DNA of 64,000 nt from Algorimicrobium echini (lineage in GTDB: Bacteria; Bacteroidota; Bacteroidia; Flavobacteriales; Flavobacteriaceae), in contig NZ_FOVN01000002.1 of the NCBI RefSeq assembly GCF_900115185.1, forward strand, positions 280,335-344,334, written 5' to 3'. The notes beneath the pieces are model-generated. The model did not search any database. It was not told the origin of the DNA and saw only the letters and a list, made by a program, of their open reading frames with translations. The translations under genes and the position numbers were made by a program. Positions 17,931 through 27,529 of this stretch are shown piece by piece (position 1 is the stretch's first letter; every line of letters begins with the position of its first letter).

Positions 17931-20759
17931 ATGCAATCAAAAATTTACAGCCTTCTGGCTTTACTAATTTTGGCTATATCATGCCAAGAAAAACCCGAAG
18001 AACCGGTTCAAGAAACTGAAAAAGAATTTGCTATCGATTATGAAAAATTCACATTAGATAATGGCCTCGAAGTGATACTTCATCAGGATAATAGCGACCC
18101 TATTGTTGCTGTAGCCACCATTATGCATGTTGGTTCAAATCGAGAAAAACCTGGAAAAACCGGTTTTGCACACTTCTTTGAGCACATGAGTTTTAACGAT
18201 TCTGAAAATGTACCAGTTGGAGCTAACAGAAAAATGATTCCAGAATGGGGTGGAAGTCGTAATGGTGGAACTTCCAACGATTATACAGTTTATTACGAAG
18301 TTGTTCCAAAAGACGCTTTCGAAAAAATTTTATGGATTGATTCTGACCGTTTTGGCTATATGATTAATACCGTTACCAAATCGGCTTTAGAGCGCGAAAA
18401 ACAAGTCGTAAAAAATGAAAAACGCCAACGTGTTGATAATGCTGCATATGGTTATACCGATGAAATTATACGCTCCAACCTTTATCCGGAAGGACATCCT
18501 TATAATTGGACTGTTATTGGGTCTTTACCAGATTTACAAGCCGCAACTATTGATGATGTTAAAGAATTCTACAACCAATATTATGGAGCCAGTAATGCAA
18601 CTTTAGTTATTGCAGGTGATATTGATTTTGAAGAAACTAAAACGTTAGTCGAAAAGTGGTTTGGCGAAATTCCAAGTGGCCCAGAAGTAGAAGCGCTACA
18701 AGCACAGCCTGTTACTTTAGCTGAAACAAAATCGTTATATTTTGAAGATAATTTTGCAAAACTCCCAGAGTTACGCATGGTATTTCCAACGGTTGAAGAA
18801 TATCACAAAGATTCCTACGCACTCCAAATTCTAGGACAATTATTAAGTGGCAGCAAAAATGCACCATTATATCAAGTTGTTGTTGAAGAACAAAAATTAG
18901 CTCCTAACATTGGAACGTACCAATATAGTAGTGAATTGGCTGGCGAATTTGTGTTCCGTGTTAGAGCAAATGAGCAAACCGATTTAGATGCTGTTAAAAA
19001 AGCCATCGATTCTGGTTTAACTCGTTTTGAAAAAAATGGAGTCAATAATCGCGATTTAAAACGTATTAAAGCGGAATTAGAAACCAATTTATACCAAGGT
19101 GTGAGCACGGTTTTAAATAAAGCATTTCAATTAGGTCAGGATAACGAATTTGCTGGAGATCCTAGCTACATTACTAAAACCGCAAAATTAACAAATGCCG
19201 TAACTGCTGAAGATGTTATGCGTGTATATAATCAGTACATTAAGGATAGACATTACGTCATGACCAGTGTTATCCCTAAAAACCAATTAGAATTAGCGGT
19301 TTCAGATGCTGAAGAAGCAACTGTTTGGATTGAAGAAGTGAAGCAAAATGTTGCAAACGAAGAAGTTGGTCAAGGCGCAGAAGCAGAATATGAAAAAACC
19401 GTTAGCAAATATGATAGAAGTGAACCGCCTTTTGGTGACTTACCAAAATTTAAAATGCCAGCCATTTGGACAGGAAATTTAGAAAATGGCATGAGTGTTT
19501 ATGGTATTGAAAATAACGAAACACCATTGGTACAATTTGATATTACTATTCCTGGTGGTCAATTATTAGACCCTGAAAATAAGTCTGGAGTTGCCAGTAT
19601 GTTAAGTAGTCTTATGCTTGAGGGTACTGCCAATAAAACACCAGCAGAATTGGAAGAAGCAATTGGTTTATTAGGTGCTAGTATTAATATGTACAGTGCT
19701 AATGAAGATTTTCACATAACAGGTTCCTGTTTAGCCAAAAACTTTGAAGAAACCATAGCACTAGTTAAAGAAATTATTTTAGAACCTCGATGGGATGAAG
19801 CCGAATACAACCGATTAATGCAAGGTTTAGAAACGAGTTTAAAAGACAGAGAATCTAATCCAAATGCAATAGCTAGTTTAGCATATAATCAATTACTATA
19901 TGGCAAAAATCATCCGTTTGCAATTCCAGGAAGTGGAACTTTAGAAACATTTAAAAACATAAGTCTAAATGACCTGAAAACATATTATAACAATTTAGTT
20001 CCTGAAAACGCGAATTTTCATATTGCTGGAGCGATGTCAAAATCTGAAACTTTAAGTGTTTTAGAAATCTTAAATACTTGGAAAGGTCAAGCGCCACAAA
20101 TTCCAACGTTTAATTTGCCTTCGGAAAATAATAAAAACACTATTTATTTCATAGATGTTCCAGATTCCAAACAATCGGTTTTTAATATTGGGAAACTAGC
20201 ATTATCTGCTACCAATGACGATGCTGATAATTTAGACTTCGCTAACGAAATTTTAGGTGGTGGTTCAAGTGGTCGCTTATTTCAAACATTACGTATTGAA
20301 AAAGGTTACACTTATGGTGCTTATTCTGGCACTGGAAACAGTCTGGAAGTAGCTCCTTTTACGGTTCGAACGAGTGTTCGTGCAAATGCGACTCTAAAAT
20401 CGTTGGAAATCATAAAAGATATGGTTGCTAATTATGCTGATAATTTTACTGAAGCAGACGTTGAATTAACAAGAAACAAACTTCTAAAAGCAAATACACG
20501 TGCTTATGAAAGTTTAGGTGCTAAATTGGCTATCCTTCGTAATATTAGTAAGTATGGATACTCCAATGATTATATTGAAAAGAATCAAGCAGCATTAATT
20601 GCCATGACTTTAGATGATTATAAAAACACCATCAATAACTATCTACAAGAACCTGAAATGATTTATGTCATTGTTGGTGATAAAGCCACACAATGGTCTG
20701 AAGTTAAAAAATTAGGAAAACCTGTTGTGGAATTAGACATTTTTGGAAATCCTATATAA
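17931..20759 (+). CDS. M16 family zinc metallopeptidase, lipoprotein
   Basis: A 942-residue pitrilysin-family peptidase with a lipoprotein signal (LAISC). The N-terminal half is catalytic: the inverted zinc motif is H81-F-F-E84-H85, and E163 in VVKNEKRQ is the third ligand. The C-terminal half (from about 500, ENGMSVYGIENNETPLVQF) lacks the zinc motif and forms the second half of the peptidase clamshell, with ILGGGSSGRLFQTLRIEKGYTYGA typical of the substrate-contacting domain. Both halves in one chain is the long pitrilysin-like arrangement. It probably degrades peptides in the periplasm. Monocistronic. Confidence 0.9.
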   Translation: MQSKIYSLLALLILAISCQEKPEEPVQETEKEFAIDYEKFTLDNGLEVILHQDNSDPIVAVATIMHVGSNREKPGKTGFAHFFEHMSFNDSENVPVGANRKMIPEWGGSRNGGTSNDYTVYYEVVPKDAFEKILWIDSDRFGYMINTVTKSALEREKQVVKNEKRQRVDNAAYGYTDEIIRSNLYPEGHPYNWTVIGSLPDLQAATIDDVKEFYNQYYGASNATLVIAGDIDFEETKTLVEKWFGEIPSGPEVEALQAQPVTLAETKSLYFEDNFAKLPELRMVFPTVEEYHKDSYALQILGQLLSGSKNAPLYQVVVEEQKLAPNIGTYQYSSELAGEFVFRVRANEQTDLDAVKKAIDSGLTRFEKNGVNNRDLKRIKAELETNLYQGVSTVLNKAFQLGQDNEFAGDPSYITKTAKLTNAVTAEDVMRVYNQYIKDRHYVMTSVIPKNQLELAVSDAEEATVWIEEVKQNVANEEVGQGAEAEYEKTVSKYDRSEPPFGDLPKFKMPAIWTGNLENGMSVYGIENNETPLVQFDITIPGGQLLDPENKSGVASMLSSLMLEGTANKTPAELEEAIGLLGASINMYSANEDFHITGSCLAKNFEETIALVKEIILEPRWDEAEYNRLMQGLETSLKDRESNPNAIASLAYNQLLYGKNHPFAIPGSGTLETFKNISLNDLKTYYNNLVPENANFHIAGAMSKSETLSVLEILNTWKGQAPQIPTFNLPSENNKNTIYFIDVPDSKQSVFNIGKLALSATNDDADNLDFANEILGGGSSGRLFQTLRIEKGYTYGAYSGTGNSLEVAPFTVRTSVRANATLKSLEIIKDMVANYADNFTEADVELTRNKLLKANTRAYESLGAKLAILRNISKYGYSNDYIEKNQAALIAMTLDDYKNTINNYLQEPEMIYVIVGDKATQWSEVKKLGKPVVELDIFGNPI

Positions 20760-20849
20760 TTTTTTAATTCCCACCAATCACTAATTTAAAATGCATAGTA
20801 AGCTGTTAGCTGCTATGCATTTTCTATTTTTGTTCAAATAAAAATAACC

Positions 20850-22070
20850 ATGTCACGTATTAATATTCCAGATTTTAAAAAATCAACCAAACGACTGGCT
20901 GTCAAGCTTAATGCAAGTGGCGAGCGTTCTGTACTTCAAGGGCATCCTTGGGTTTTTGAAAGTAGTATTGAAAAAATTAATAAAGAAGGACAGTCTGGCG
21001 ATATTTCGGTAATTTTTAGAAAACGCGATAATGCGTTTATTGGTGTTGGTTTGTATGATGCTGCCTCTCCAATAAGAATTAAAATGTTGCATCATGGTGA
21101 ACCCAAAACAATTAATTCAGTATTCTTTAAGAGTAAAATAGATGCTGCTTTTAAAAAACGAGCTGTACTATTAAAAACTAATACAACTAGTTATCGTTTG
21201 TTATTTGGTGAAAACGATGGCTTTCCAGGATTGATTGCTGATGTATATGCGAATGTTTTGGTAGTTAAAATGTATTCTGAAATTTGGTTAGGATATATCA
21301 AAGATATAACGGAAATGCTTATTAATGTTTCCAAAACTGAAACGGTTGTCATGCGTTTAAGTCGAAATTTGCAACAAGCAGATTTCGGTTTGGTTGATGG
21401 CGCTGTAATTTATGGCACTTTAGAAAATGAGGTCGTCAAATTCATGGAACATGGTGTTCATTTTTCTGCCAATGTCATTAAAGGTCATAAAACAGGTTAC
21501 TTTTTAGATCACAGAGAAAACAGACGTCGTGTGGGCGAATTAAGTACAGGTAAAACGGTATTGGATGTGTTTTCATATGCTGGAGGTTTTTCAGTTCATG
21601 CTTTGGCCAATCAAGCAAAAGAAGTCACAAGTTTAGATATAAGTAAGCAAGCGCTTGAAATAGCTTTAGAAAATGGCAGATTGAACCACTATACTGGGAA
21701 ACATCATATTATTGCAGGTGATGCGTTTGCCGAAATGGAACAACTCATCCATTCTGGCAAAACATTTGATGTAGTGGTTATTGATCCTCCTAGTTTTGCC
21801 AAACAACAATCGGAAGTACCGCTAGCCAAAAAAAAATACGCGCAATTAGCATTACTAGGCGAAAAGCTTACCACAAAAGGAGGTATGCTAATTTTAGCTT
21901 CTTGTTCATCTCGAATTATTGCTGATGCTTTTTTTGATGTAAACAAAGCAAGTTTATCAAAGGCTAAAAGGACTTATAAATTGGTTTTAAAAACACAACA
22001 TGATACAGACCATCCCATTGGTTTTCCAGAAGGTGCCTACCTAAAATGTGGGTATTACCAATTGGATTAA
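20850..22070 (+). CDS. RlmI-like rRNA cytosine-C5 methyltransferase
   Basis: A 406-residue SAM-dependent methyltransferase. It has an N-terminal PUA domain (LNASGERSVLQGHPWVFESSI), an EEHEE-type middle domain with LLFGENDGFPGLIADVY and KTGYFLDHRENRR, then a Rossmann domain with VLDVFSYAGGFSVHA, SLDIS and the catalytic VIDPPSFAK. The architecture is that of RlmI, which methylates C1962 of 23S rRNA, although homologues vary in target. The 3' end overlaps the convergent rlmF-like gene by 4 bases. Confidence 0.85.
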   Translation: MSRINIPDFKKSTKRLAVKLNASGERSVLQGHPWVFESSIEKINKEGQSGDISVIFRKRDNAFIGVGLYDAASPIRIKMLHHGEPKTINSVFFKSKIDAAFKKRAVLLKTNTTSYRLLFGENDGFPGLIADVYANVLVVKMYSEIWLGYIKDITEMLINVSKTETVVMRLSRNLQQADFGLVDGAVIYGTLENEVVKFMEHGVHFSANVIKGHKTGYFLDHRENRRRVGELSTGKTVLDVFSYAGGFSVHALANQAKEVTSLDISKQALEIALENGRLNHYTGKHHIIAGDAFAEMEQLIHSGKTFDVVVIDPPSFAKQQSEVPLAKKKYAQLALLGEKLTTKGGMLILASCSSRIIADAFFDVNKASLSKAKRTYKLVLKTQHDTDHPIGFPEGAYLKCGYYQLD

Positions 22071-22921
22071 TTTGTAAAATGCCAAGCTAGAATTCGGGAT
22101 ACTTTCTGACCTTGAGCCATATCAATAATTTGGTGTGTTGCGCCCAATTTGTCCAATTGTTTGGTTAGCTTGGGTAAATTAGCAGATTTAGAGACTAATG
22201 TAGTAAACCAACCAACTTGTTTACAAAACGTTTTACTTTCCTTAATCATCCGTTTTACAAATAGTGCTTCGCCACCATTACACCACAACTCATGAGATTG
22301 ACCACCAAAATTAAGTGCTGTTTTTTTATCCAAGTCCAAATTTTTCAATTTGCGTTGTGTTCCTTTTAAAGCTTCTTGTTCGGAAGCATGAAATGGTGGA
22401 TTACACATGGTAAAATGGTAATACTCCTCAAACTCTATAATACCAGAAAAAATATGGGCTGCATTATCTTGATACCGAATATTAATAAAGCCATTCAAAC
22501 TTGGGTTTAAATTGATATTGTTTTGAGCAATTTCTAGAGATTGCTTATTTCTTTCTGTACCAACCATTTCCCAGTTATACAGTTGCACCGCCAAAATTGG
22601 ATAAATGGCATTAGCACCAATACCAATATCTAAACCTTTTATGGGTTTGGATTCAGGTGAAATTAAATCGTTTAAATGATGCAAATAATCTGCACGACCA
22701 GGAATTGGAGGACATAAATAACCTTTCGGCAATTGATAATCTGTTAAACCATAATCAGAAATAAGAATGGCTTTATTTAATTGATAAACAGCATCTGATA
22801 AAGAAAAATTAATAGTTTTTGTTTGAAACTTATTCGTAAAAACAAATGGTTTTAAATCTGGATTTGTATGAATTAATCTTTCAAAATCATAAGATTTAAG
22901 ATGTTTATTATTTGGATGCAT
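22067..22921 (-). CDS. rlmF: 23S rRNA (adenine1618-N6)-methyltransferase
   Basis: A 284-residue protein matching RlmF along its length. It starts with the family signature MHPNNKHLKSYDFERL, followed by YQLPKGYLCPPIPGRADYLHHL, a SAM site in GLDIGIGANAIYPI, and the N6-adenine methylase motif NPPF (MCNPPFHAS). RlmF methylates A1618 of 23S rRNA. The start is the ATG at 22921. An in-frame TTG at 22936 is closer to the -7 element and less likely. Convergent with the rlmI-like gene. Confidence 0.92.
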   Translation of the reverse strand: MHPNNKHLKSYDFERLIHTNPDLKPFVFTNKFQTKTINFSLSDAVYQLNKAILISDYGLTDYQLPKGYLCPPIPGRADYLHHLNDLISPESKPIKGLDIGIGANAIYPILAVQLYNWEMVGTERNKQSLEIAQNNINLNPSLNGFINIRYQDNAAHIFSGIIEFEEYYHFTMCNPPFHASEQEALKGTQRKLKNLDLDKKTALNFGGQSHELWCNGGEALFVKRMIKESKTFCKQVGWFTTLVSKSANLPKLTKQLDKLGATHQIIDMAQGQKVSRILAWHFTN

Positions 22922-22947
22922 GGTTAATAACTTCAAGAATTATACAA

Positions 22948-22955
22948 CAAATATA
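22948..22955 (-). promoter_or_regulatory. -7 element of rlmF
   Basis: Minus-strand TATATTTG, a match to TAnnTTTG, 26 bases upstream of the rlmF ATG. Confidence 0.55.
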
Positions 22956-23016
22956 AGCTTAATGCATGGCTTAACAGTTTCCCTTTTTTAATTATACAAT
23001 AGTGCTGAAATAAATC

Positions 23017-23024
23017 TACCTTTG
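23017..23024 (+). promoter_or_regulatory. -7 element of the DEAD-box helicase gene
   Basis: TACCTTTG (TAnnTTTG) 18 bases upstream of the ATG at 23043. No clear -33 TTG is present at standard spacing. Confidence 0.5.
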
Positions 23025-23042
23025 TAGCTCAATAAAATTATT

Positions 23043-24161
23043 ATGACATCATTTTCCGATTTAGGCGTTCGTAAAGAATATATAAAAGCCTTAAAAGAAC
23101 TCCATATTGAGAAGCCAACTGAAATTCAAGCTCAAGTAATTCCTGTTTTATTACAAAAACGAACTGATTTAATTGGTTTAGCACAAACAGGAACGGGGAA
23201 AACAGCTGCCTATGGTTTACCCATTCTACATCAAATTAATCCTGACAAATCGGACATTCAAGCGCTTATTTTAGCTCCAACACGCGAACTAGTTCAGCAA
23301 ATACAAAAGCAGCTTTTTAAATTTACTAAATATGGTGATTATAAAATTTTTACAGAAGGTGTTTATGGTGGCGAAAAAATTGAAAAGCAAATAAAAGCTT
23401 TAAAGCGAACCACTCATATTATTGTAGCAACACCAGGACGTTTATTAGATTTAATTGAACGTGGTGATCTGGATATTAAAAACGTGAATACATTGGTTTT
23501 AGATGAAGCTGATGAAATGTTGAGCATGGGTTTTAAACAAGATTTAAATCGTATATTAAAATACACATCTGGAAAACGTTTTACTTGGTTATTTTCGGCT
23601 ACGATGCCTGAAGAAATTCAGAAAATGATAAAAACTTACATGTCGCCTAAAGCTATTAAAATAGAAGTTAATAGAAATAGTTTAGTAAATGCCAATATAA
23701 CTCATCAATTTATTAGAACCTCTATAAAAGGTAAAATTTCTGTATTAGTAAATTTGTTGGAGAGTTTTAAAAAACAACGTGGCATTATTTTTTGCAAAAC
23801 GAAAGCTGGAACCAAAAACTTAACAGAAGCTTTACTAAATGAAGGGTTTTCAGTTGGTGCTTTAGAAGGCGATATGCAACAACGAGAACGCGATAAAGTA
23901 ATGCGTGCTTTTAAAAATGAATCTGTTCAAATATTAGTTTCTACAGATGTTTCGGCAAGAGGTATTGATGTAAATGATTTGGTATTTGTTATTCACCATC
24001 AGTTGCCAGAGCAATTAGAATATTACACACATAGAAGTGGAAGAACAGCAAGAGCTGGCAAAAAAGGACGTTCTATTGCTTTAATTTTAGATGATGAACG
24101 CAAACATATTCAAGAAATAGAGAAGGCGTTAGGCATTGAATTTACAGAATTCCATGTGTAG
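23043..24161 (+). CDS. DEAD-box ATP-dependent RNA helicase
   Basis: A compact 372-residue DEAD-box RNA helicase with the two RecA domains and almost no extension. Visible motifs are the Q motif (KPTEIQAQVIPVLL), AQTGTGKTAAYGLP, PTRELVQQI, TPGRLLD, VLDEADEMLSMGF, FSATMP, and the C-terminal IIFCKTKAGT, STDVSARGIDV and HRSGRTARAG. It lies 156 bases upstream of a cold-shock-domain gene on the same strand, an association that suggests a role in unwinding RNA at low temperature. Confidence 0.92.
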   Translation: MTSFSDLGVRKEYIKALKELHIEKPTEIQAQVIPVLLQKRTDLIGLAQTGTGKTAAYGLPILHQINPDKSDIQALILAPTRELVQQIQKQLFKFTKYGDYKIFTEGVYGGEKIEKQIKALKRTTHIIVATPGRLLDLIERGDLDIKNVNTLVLDEADEMLSMGFKQDLNRILKYTSGKRFTWLFSATMPEEIQKMIKTYMSPKAIKIEVNRNSLVNANITHQFIRTSIKGKISVLVNLLESFKKQRGIIFCKTKAGTKNLTEALLNEGFSVGALEGDMQQRERDKVMRAFKNESVQILVSTDVSARGIDVNDLVFVIHHQLPEQLEYYTHRSGRTARAGKKGRSIALILDDERKHIQEIEKALGIEFTEFHV

Positions 24162-24185
24162 CTTTCATATAGGAAATTAATATCT

Positions 24186-24317
24186 TATATTTGTACGCAT
24201 TGCAGGAGTAACCTAAAATCTGAATTTAGGCTTATAATACGATCATTGTTCTTTTTAAACCATGCTATATTATTTTATTTCTTCAATTTAACCCTAAAAA
24301 ATTACTATAAAATAACA
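24186..24317 (+). promoter_or_regulatory. Promoter and long leader of the cold-shock-domain gene
   Basis: TATATTTG at 24186-24193 is a -7 match. If it is used, the transcript has a leader of about 118 bases before the ATG at 24318, far longer than the 8-20 base leaders predicted elsewhere in the window. The leader holds a short hairpin with arms CCTAAA (24212-24217) and TTTAGG (24225-24230). Long structured leaders are known for cold-shock mRNAs such as E. coli cspA; here a regulatory role is inference. Confidence 0.45.
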
Positions 24318-24776
24318 ATGGCAAAATCGCAACAGACATTTAACAAAAGTGAAAAGGAAAAGAAGCGTTTAAAGAAACGTGAAGACAAACGTAAAAAAAT
24401 GGAAGCTAGAAAACTTGAGAAAGAAGAAAGCGGAAGTGACGGTATTCCAATTGCTTATGTTGATTTCAATGGGAATTTAACAGATACACCACCAGACCCT
24501 AATATGCGTGTTAAAGTTGATGCTGAAAGTATTGAAGTAAGTATTCCAAAACGGGACGATAGTGATATTGAGGAATTTGATCCTGTAAGAAAAGGAAAAG
24601 TTTCTTTTTACGACAACTCCAAAGGTTTTGGTTTTATTATTGATTCAGAAGATCAAGAAAAATACTTTTGTCATGTAAGTGGCCTTATTGACGAAATAGC
24701 AGAAAACGATACAGTATCTTTTGAATTAGAAAAAGGTATGAAAGGAATGAATGCTGTTAAAGTTACCCGTATTTAA
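24318..24776 (+). CDS. Cold-shock-domain protein with basic N-terminal extension
   Basis: A 152-residue protein. The first 45 residues are extremely Lys/Glu-rich (KEKKRLKKREDKRKKMEARK) and probably helical. The C-terminal 60 residues form a cold shock domain, with GKVSFYDNSKGFGFIID carrying the RNP1-like K-G-F-G-F-I and KYFCHVSGL as RNP2. This is the typical Bacteroidota CspA-like family with a charged extension, expected to bind single-stranded RNA. The ATG at 24318 is chosen over an upstream in-frame TTG at 24246 because the family starts with MAKSQQTFNK. Its stop overlaps the convergent TolC gene by 4 bases. Confidence 0.9.
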   Translation: MAKSQQTFNKSEKEKKRLKKREDKRKKMEARKLEKEESGSDGIPIAYVDFNGNLTDTPPDPNMRVKVDAESIEVSIPKRDDSDIEEFDPVRKGKVSFYDNSKGFGFIIDSEDQEKYFCHVSGLIDEIAENDTVSFELEKGMKGMNAVKVTRI

Positions 24777-26170
24777 AGTGAAATTGTAGACAACACATTA
24801 AAAAGTGTTGCTTTAGTTTTAAAATAATCGAATTCTAAATTAATAGCCTTCAGTTTAGCATCTATTAATTTAGATTCTCGAGTATTTACTAGAAATATAG
24901 AACTCTCCCCAAGAAAAAACATACGTTCTTCAGCATCAAGTAACGACTCATAGTCAGAAACAATGTCCTGTGTTAACGTATTTTGCAATGTATAGGATTG
25001 TAACTCTTGATTAATACTATTTATTTTGTTTTGTAGCGTCACTCGTGTTGATTGAATTTCGAACTCTGTATCTAAAAGTTTCAGTTTTGCCAATTTTAAA
25101 TCTGCGCGTTCTTTACGTAAGAATAGTGGAAGACTTACTTGAACACCACTTTTGTAATTAGCCGTATTGAAAGTGTTTATCGTTTCAGGTGTTTCAGATA
25201 AAAAGTTGTATTCTAAATTAATTTTAGGTAGTAAGTTATTAGCTGATAAGCGCTTTTCAATTTGCAGACCTTCATATTTATAATCTAAAGAACGCATTTT
25301 TGGATGTAATGAAATATCAAAATTTTCAGTATCAAATTCAGAGGTTCTTAACGTATTATCAATTTCTAAAACGGTGTTAACATCTGGAGTAATATTTGGC
25401 TGAAGCTCAATAGGCACGTTGTTTTCTAACCAGAGGTAATTAGATAATGCCAAAGTAGATTTAATGTATTTAATCCGGGCTTTTTCAGAGTTTAGTTTTC
25501 TGTCGTACAGTGCTATTCGGGATTCTAATGTATCAATAGCAGGACGTTCTCCAACTTCATAACTCTTTTTTACACCTTCGAAACGACGTTCAGCATTATC
25601 CACAAAATCTTCAAAAACAGTTTTCTCATTATAAGCACGTAACCAATTAAAATAGGTTAGAGCCGCTTCATATAAAATATTATTTACTGCCAATTGTCTA
25701 TCTGCTGCAGCTTGCTCTACAAACAATTTAGATTGTTTCAGCATGGCCATGCGCTCATTCATGAGAAGGCCTTTTGCCAAATTAATTGAAACACCTACAC
25801 TATATAAACCATCGTTAGGTGTGTTGGATTCAGGATTCAAATAAACACCTTCATTTTCTTCAAAATTCCCTTTAAACTCAACACCATACCACGTTGGAAT
25901 TTTAAAGGTGGCATTTAATTTGTCGTAGTATTCTGTGCTTTTAAACGTTTTCCTATCGTAATCAACTTCAAACTTCGGATCAAAAGCACCACGTGATTTT
26001 AATAATTTAATATCACTCTCATCTATTATTAAATTAGCCTGTTTTACAACAGGGTGGAACGCTTTTACATACCCTAGGTATTCTGATAAGTTCATAACAG
26101 AATCTAAAGCATTTTGACTAAATCCAGCCAGACTGAATGACAAAAAGAGGCCAATTAAAATTGATTTCAT
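24773..26170 (-). CDS. TolC family outer membrane channel
   Basis: A 465-residue outer membrane efflux protein with a signal peptide (MKSILIGLFLSFSLAGFSQ). The body is composed of long coiled-coil helices in two repeats, as in TolC (for example RERADLKLAKLKLLDTEFEIQSTR and the LLDAEERMFFLGESSIFLVNTRESKL block). It is the third structural gene of the exporter operon: its ATG is one base after the stop of the HlyD gene. I reject the longer frame from 26275, which would overlap the HlyD coding region. Confidence 0.88.
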   Translation of the reverse strand: MKSILIGLFLSFSLAGFSQNALDSVMNLSEYLGYVKAFHPVVKQANLIIDESDIKLLKSRGAFDPKFEVDYDRKTFKSTEYYDKLNATFKIPTWYGVEFKGNFEENEGVYLNPESNTPNDGLYSVGVSINLAKGLLMNERMAMLKQSKLFVEQAAADRQLAVNNILYEAALTYFNWLRAYNEKTVFEDFVDNAERRFEGVKKSYEVGERPAIDTLESRIALYDRKLNSEKARIKYIKSTLALSNYLWLENNVPIELQPNITPDVNTVLEIDNTLRTSEFDTENFDISLHPKMRSLDYKYEGLQIEKRLSANNLLPKINLEYNFLSETPETINTFNTANYKSGVQVSLPLFLRKERADLKLAKLKLLDTEFEIQSTRVTLQNKINSINQELQSYTLQNTLTQDIVSDYESLLDAEERMFFLGESSIFLVNTRESKLIDAKLKAINLEFDYFKTKATLFNVLSTISL

Positions 26171-26171
26171 T

Positions 26172-27527
26172 TTATTCCTTTTTAGAAGATGCATTTTTTT
26201 GAGCTGTTGGATTGTAATAATCTGGTGGAAAACTATTGAGTTGTCGCCACAATTCAAACCAAATTGGCACATCATTTAAAAGCGCAATTGTTCTCACACC
26301 AGAGCCAACACGTATGGCTTCGGGCCATTTATAATCCGTTTCGTCAGGCTCTAATAAAACGCGATATTTTCCATTAACACTAATATAGTTTTCAATAGCA
26401 ACTACTTTAGCACCATAAGTTCCGTAAGAGGCATTTGGCCATCCACTAAAAACAATAGCTGGCCAACCATCAAATTGAACACGAGCTTTTTCGCCAACAT
26501 GTAATAATGGTAAATCTATAGGTGTTACAAATGTTTCTACAGCAAAATCAAATTCAGTTGGCATTATACTCACTAATTCTTCACCTTCTTTAAACGTCTC
26601 TCCAATACCTCCAATAAGTGTTTTGTTAATATACCCTTTTTGTGGTGCAGTTACATAGAGTAAATCATTTCGCATTTTGTAGTTTGTATATTCATTTTCA
26701 AGCTTGGTAACTTGGGCAGATGCGTCAAATTGATTGGATTGAGCGGTATACATATCACTCTGTGCTTTTGACACTTTATCAGCATATTCAGCACTAATCC
26801 TACTAATTTCAACTTCAGCGTTTATAACCTCATTGATACTGGCTAAAAGTTTGTTCTCTTGAGAGATCAATTTAGCTAAATTTTCTTGTTGTTTTAAGCG
26901 TTTTTCTTCAACATCTTTAACTGCTTTTAAACCTTCATTTTGTAATGTTAAAGTACGCTGATATTGGGTTTCAGCAATATTTAAGTTGGTTTTAGCAGCT
27001 TCAGTATCAATACTATCACTTTTAACTTTTAACTTGGCTTGTAGTAATTTATTTTGAGCTTGTTTTAATTTAAGTGCTTGTTCTTGACGCAAGGCTATTA
27101 TCTGCCTATTTAAGGCGCCTACTTTTCCTTGGTAAGCTTCTACAGAAGATGATTTAGCTTCAATTTGATTTCCAGTTCGAGACACCAATTGAGAATCGAA
27201 ATATTCACTTTTTACTTCAGATATTCGTAAAATAGTATCTCCTTTTTCTACAGTATCACCTTCTTGAACATACCATTGCTCAATTCGTCCAGGAATTTGA
27301 GATTGTATGGTTTGTGGTCTTTGATCTGGTTTTAAAGTTGTTACACTACCTGTACCACTTATGTTTTGCGTCCATGGAAGAAATAATATGATAATAACAA
27401 TTATAGCAAAAGCCAAAAGGAACATGTTGAATGTTCTGTAGTATTGCTTATTAAATACCATCTTACTTGAGTTAAATTGATTCAAATCAAGCTTTTCTTT
27501 CATTGTATTATTTGTAATATTTAACAT
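26172..27527 (-). CDS. HlyD family membrane fusion protein
   Basis: A 451-residue periplasmic adaptor with one N-terminal membrane helix (MFLLAFAIIVIIILFLPWTQ, residues about 34-53). It has a biotinyl-lipoyl domain (GRIEQWYVQEGDTVEKGDTIL), a long alpha-hairpin (about 120-290) and a beta-barrel domain near PLLHVGEKARVQFDGWPAIVFSG. It bridges the inner-membrane ABC protein and the TolC channel. It follows the ABC gene by 2 bases. The N-terminal cytosolic tail is typical of type I secretion adaptors. Confidence 0.88.
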   Translation of the reverse strand: MLNITNNTMKEKLDLNQFNSSKMVFNKQYYRTFNMFLLAFAIIVIIILFLPWTQNISGTGSVTTLKPDQRPQTIQSQIPGRIEQWYVQEGDTVEKGDTILRISEVKSEYFDSQLVSRTGNQIEAKSSSVEAYQGKVGALNRQIIALRQEQALKLKQAQNKLLQAKLKVKSDSIDTEAAKTNLNIAETQYQRTLTLQNEGLKAVKDVEEKRLKQQENLAKLISQENKLLASINEVINAEVEISRISAEYADKVSKAQSDMYTAQSNQFDASAQVTKLENEYTNYKMRNDLLYVTAPQKGYINKTLIGGIGETFKEGEELVSIMPTEFDFAVETFVTPIDLPLLHVGEKARVQFDGWPAIVFSGWPNASYGTYGAKVVAIENYISVNGKYRVLLEPDETDYKWPEAIRVGSGVRTIALLNDVPIWFELWRQLNSFPPDYYNPTAQKNASSKKE

Positions 27528-27529
27528 GC

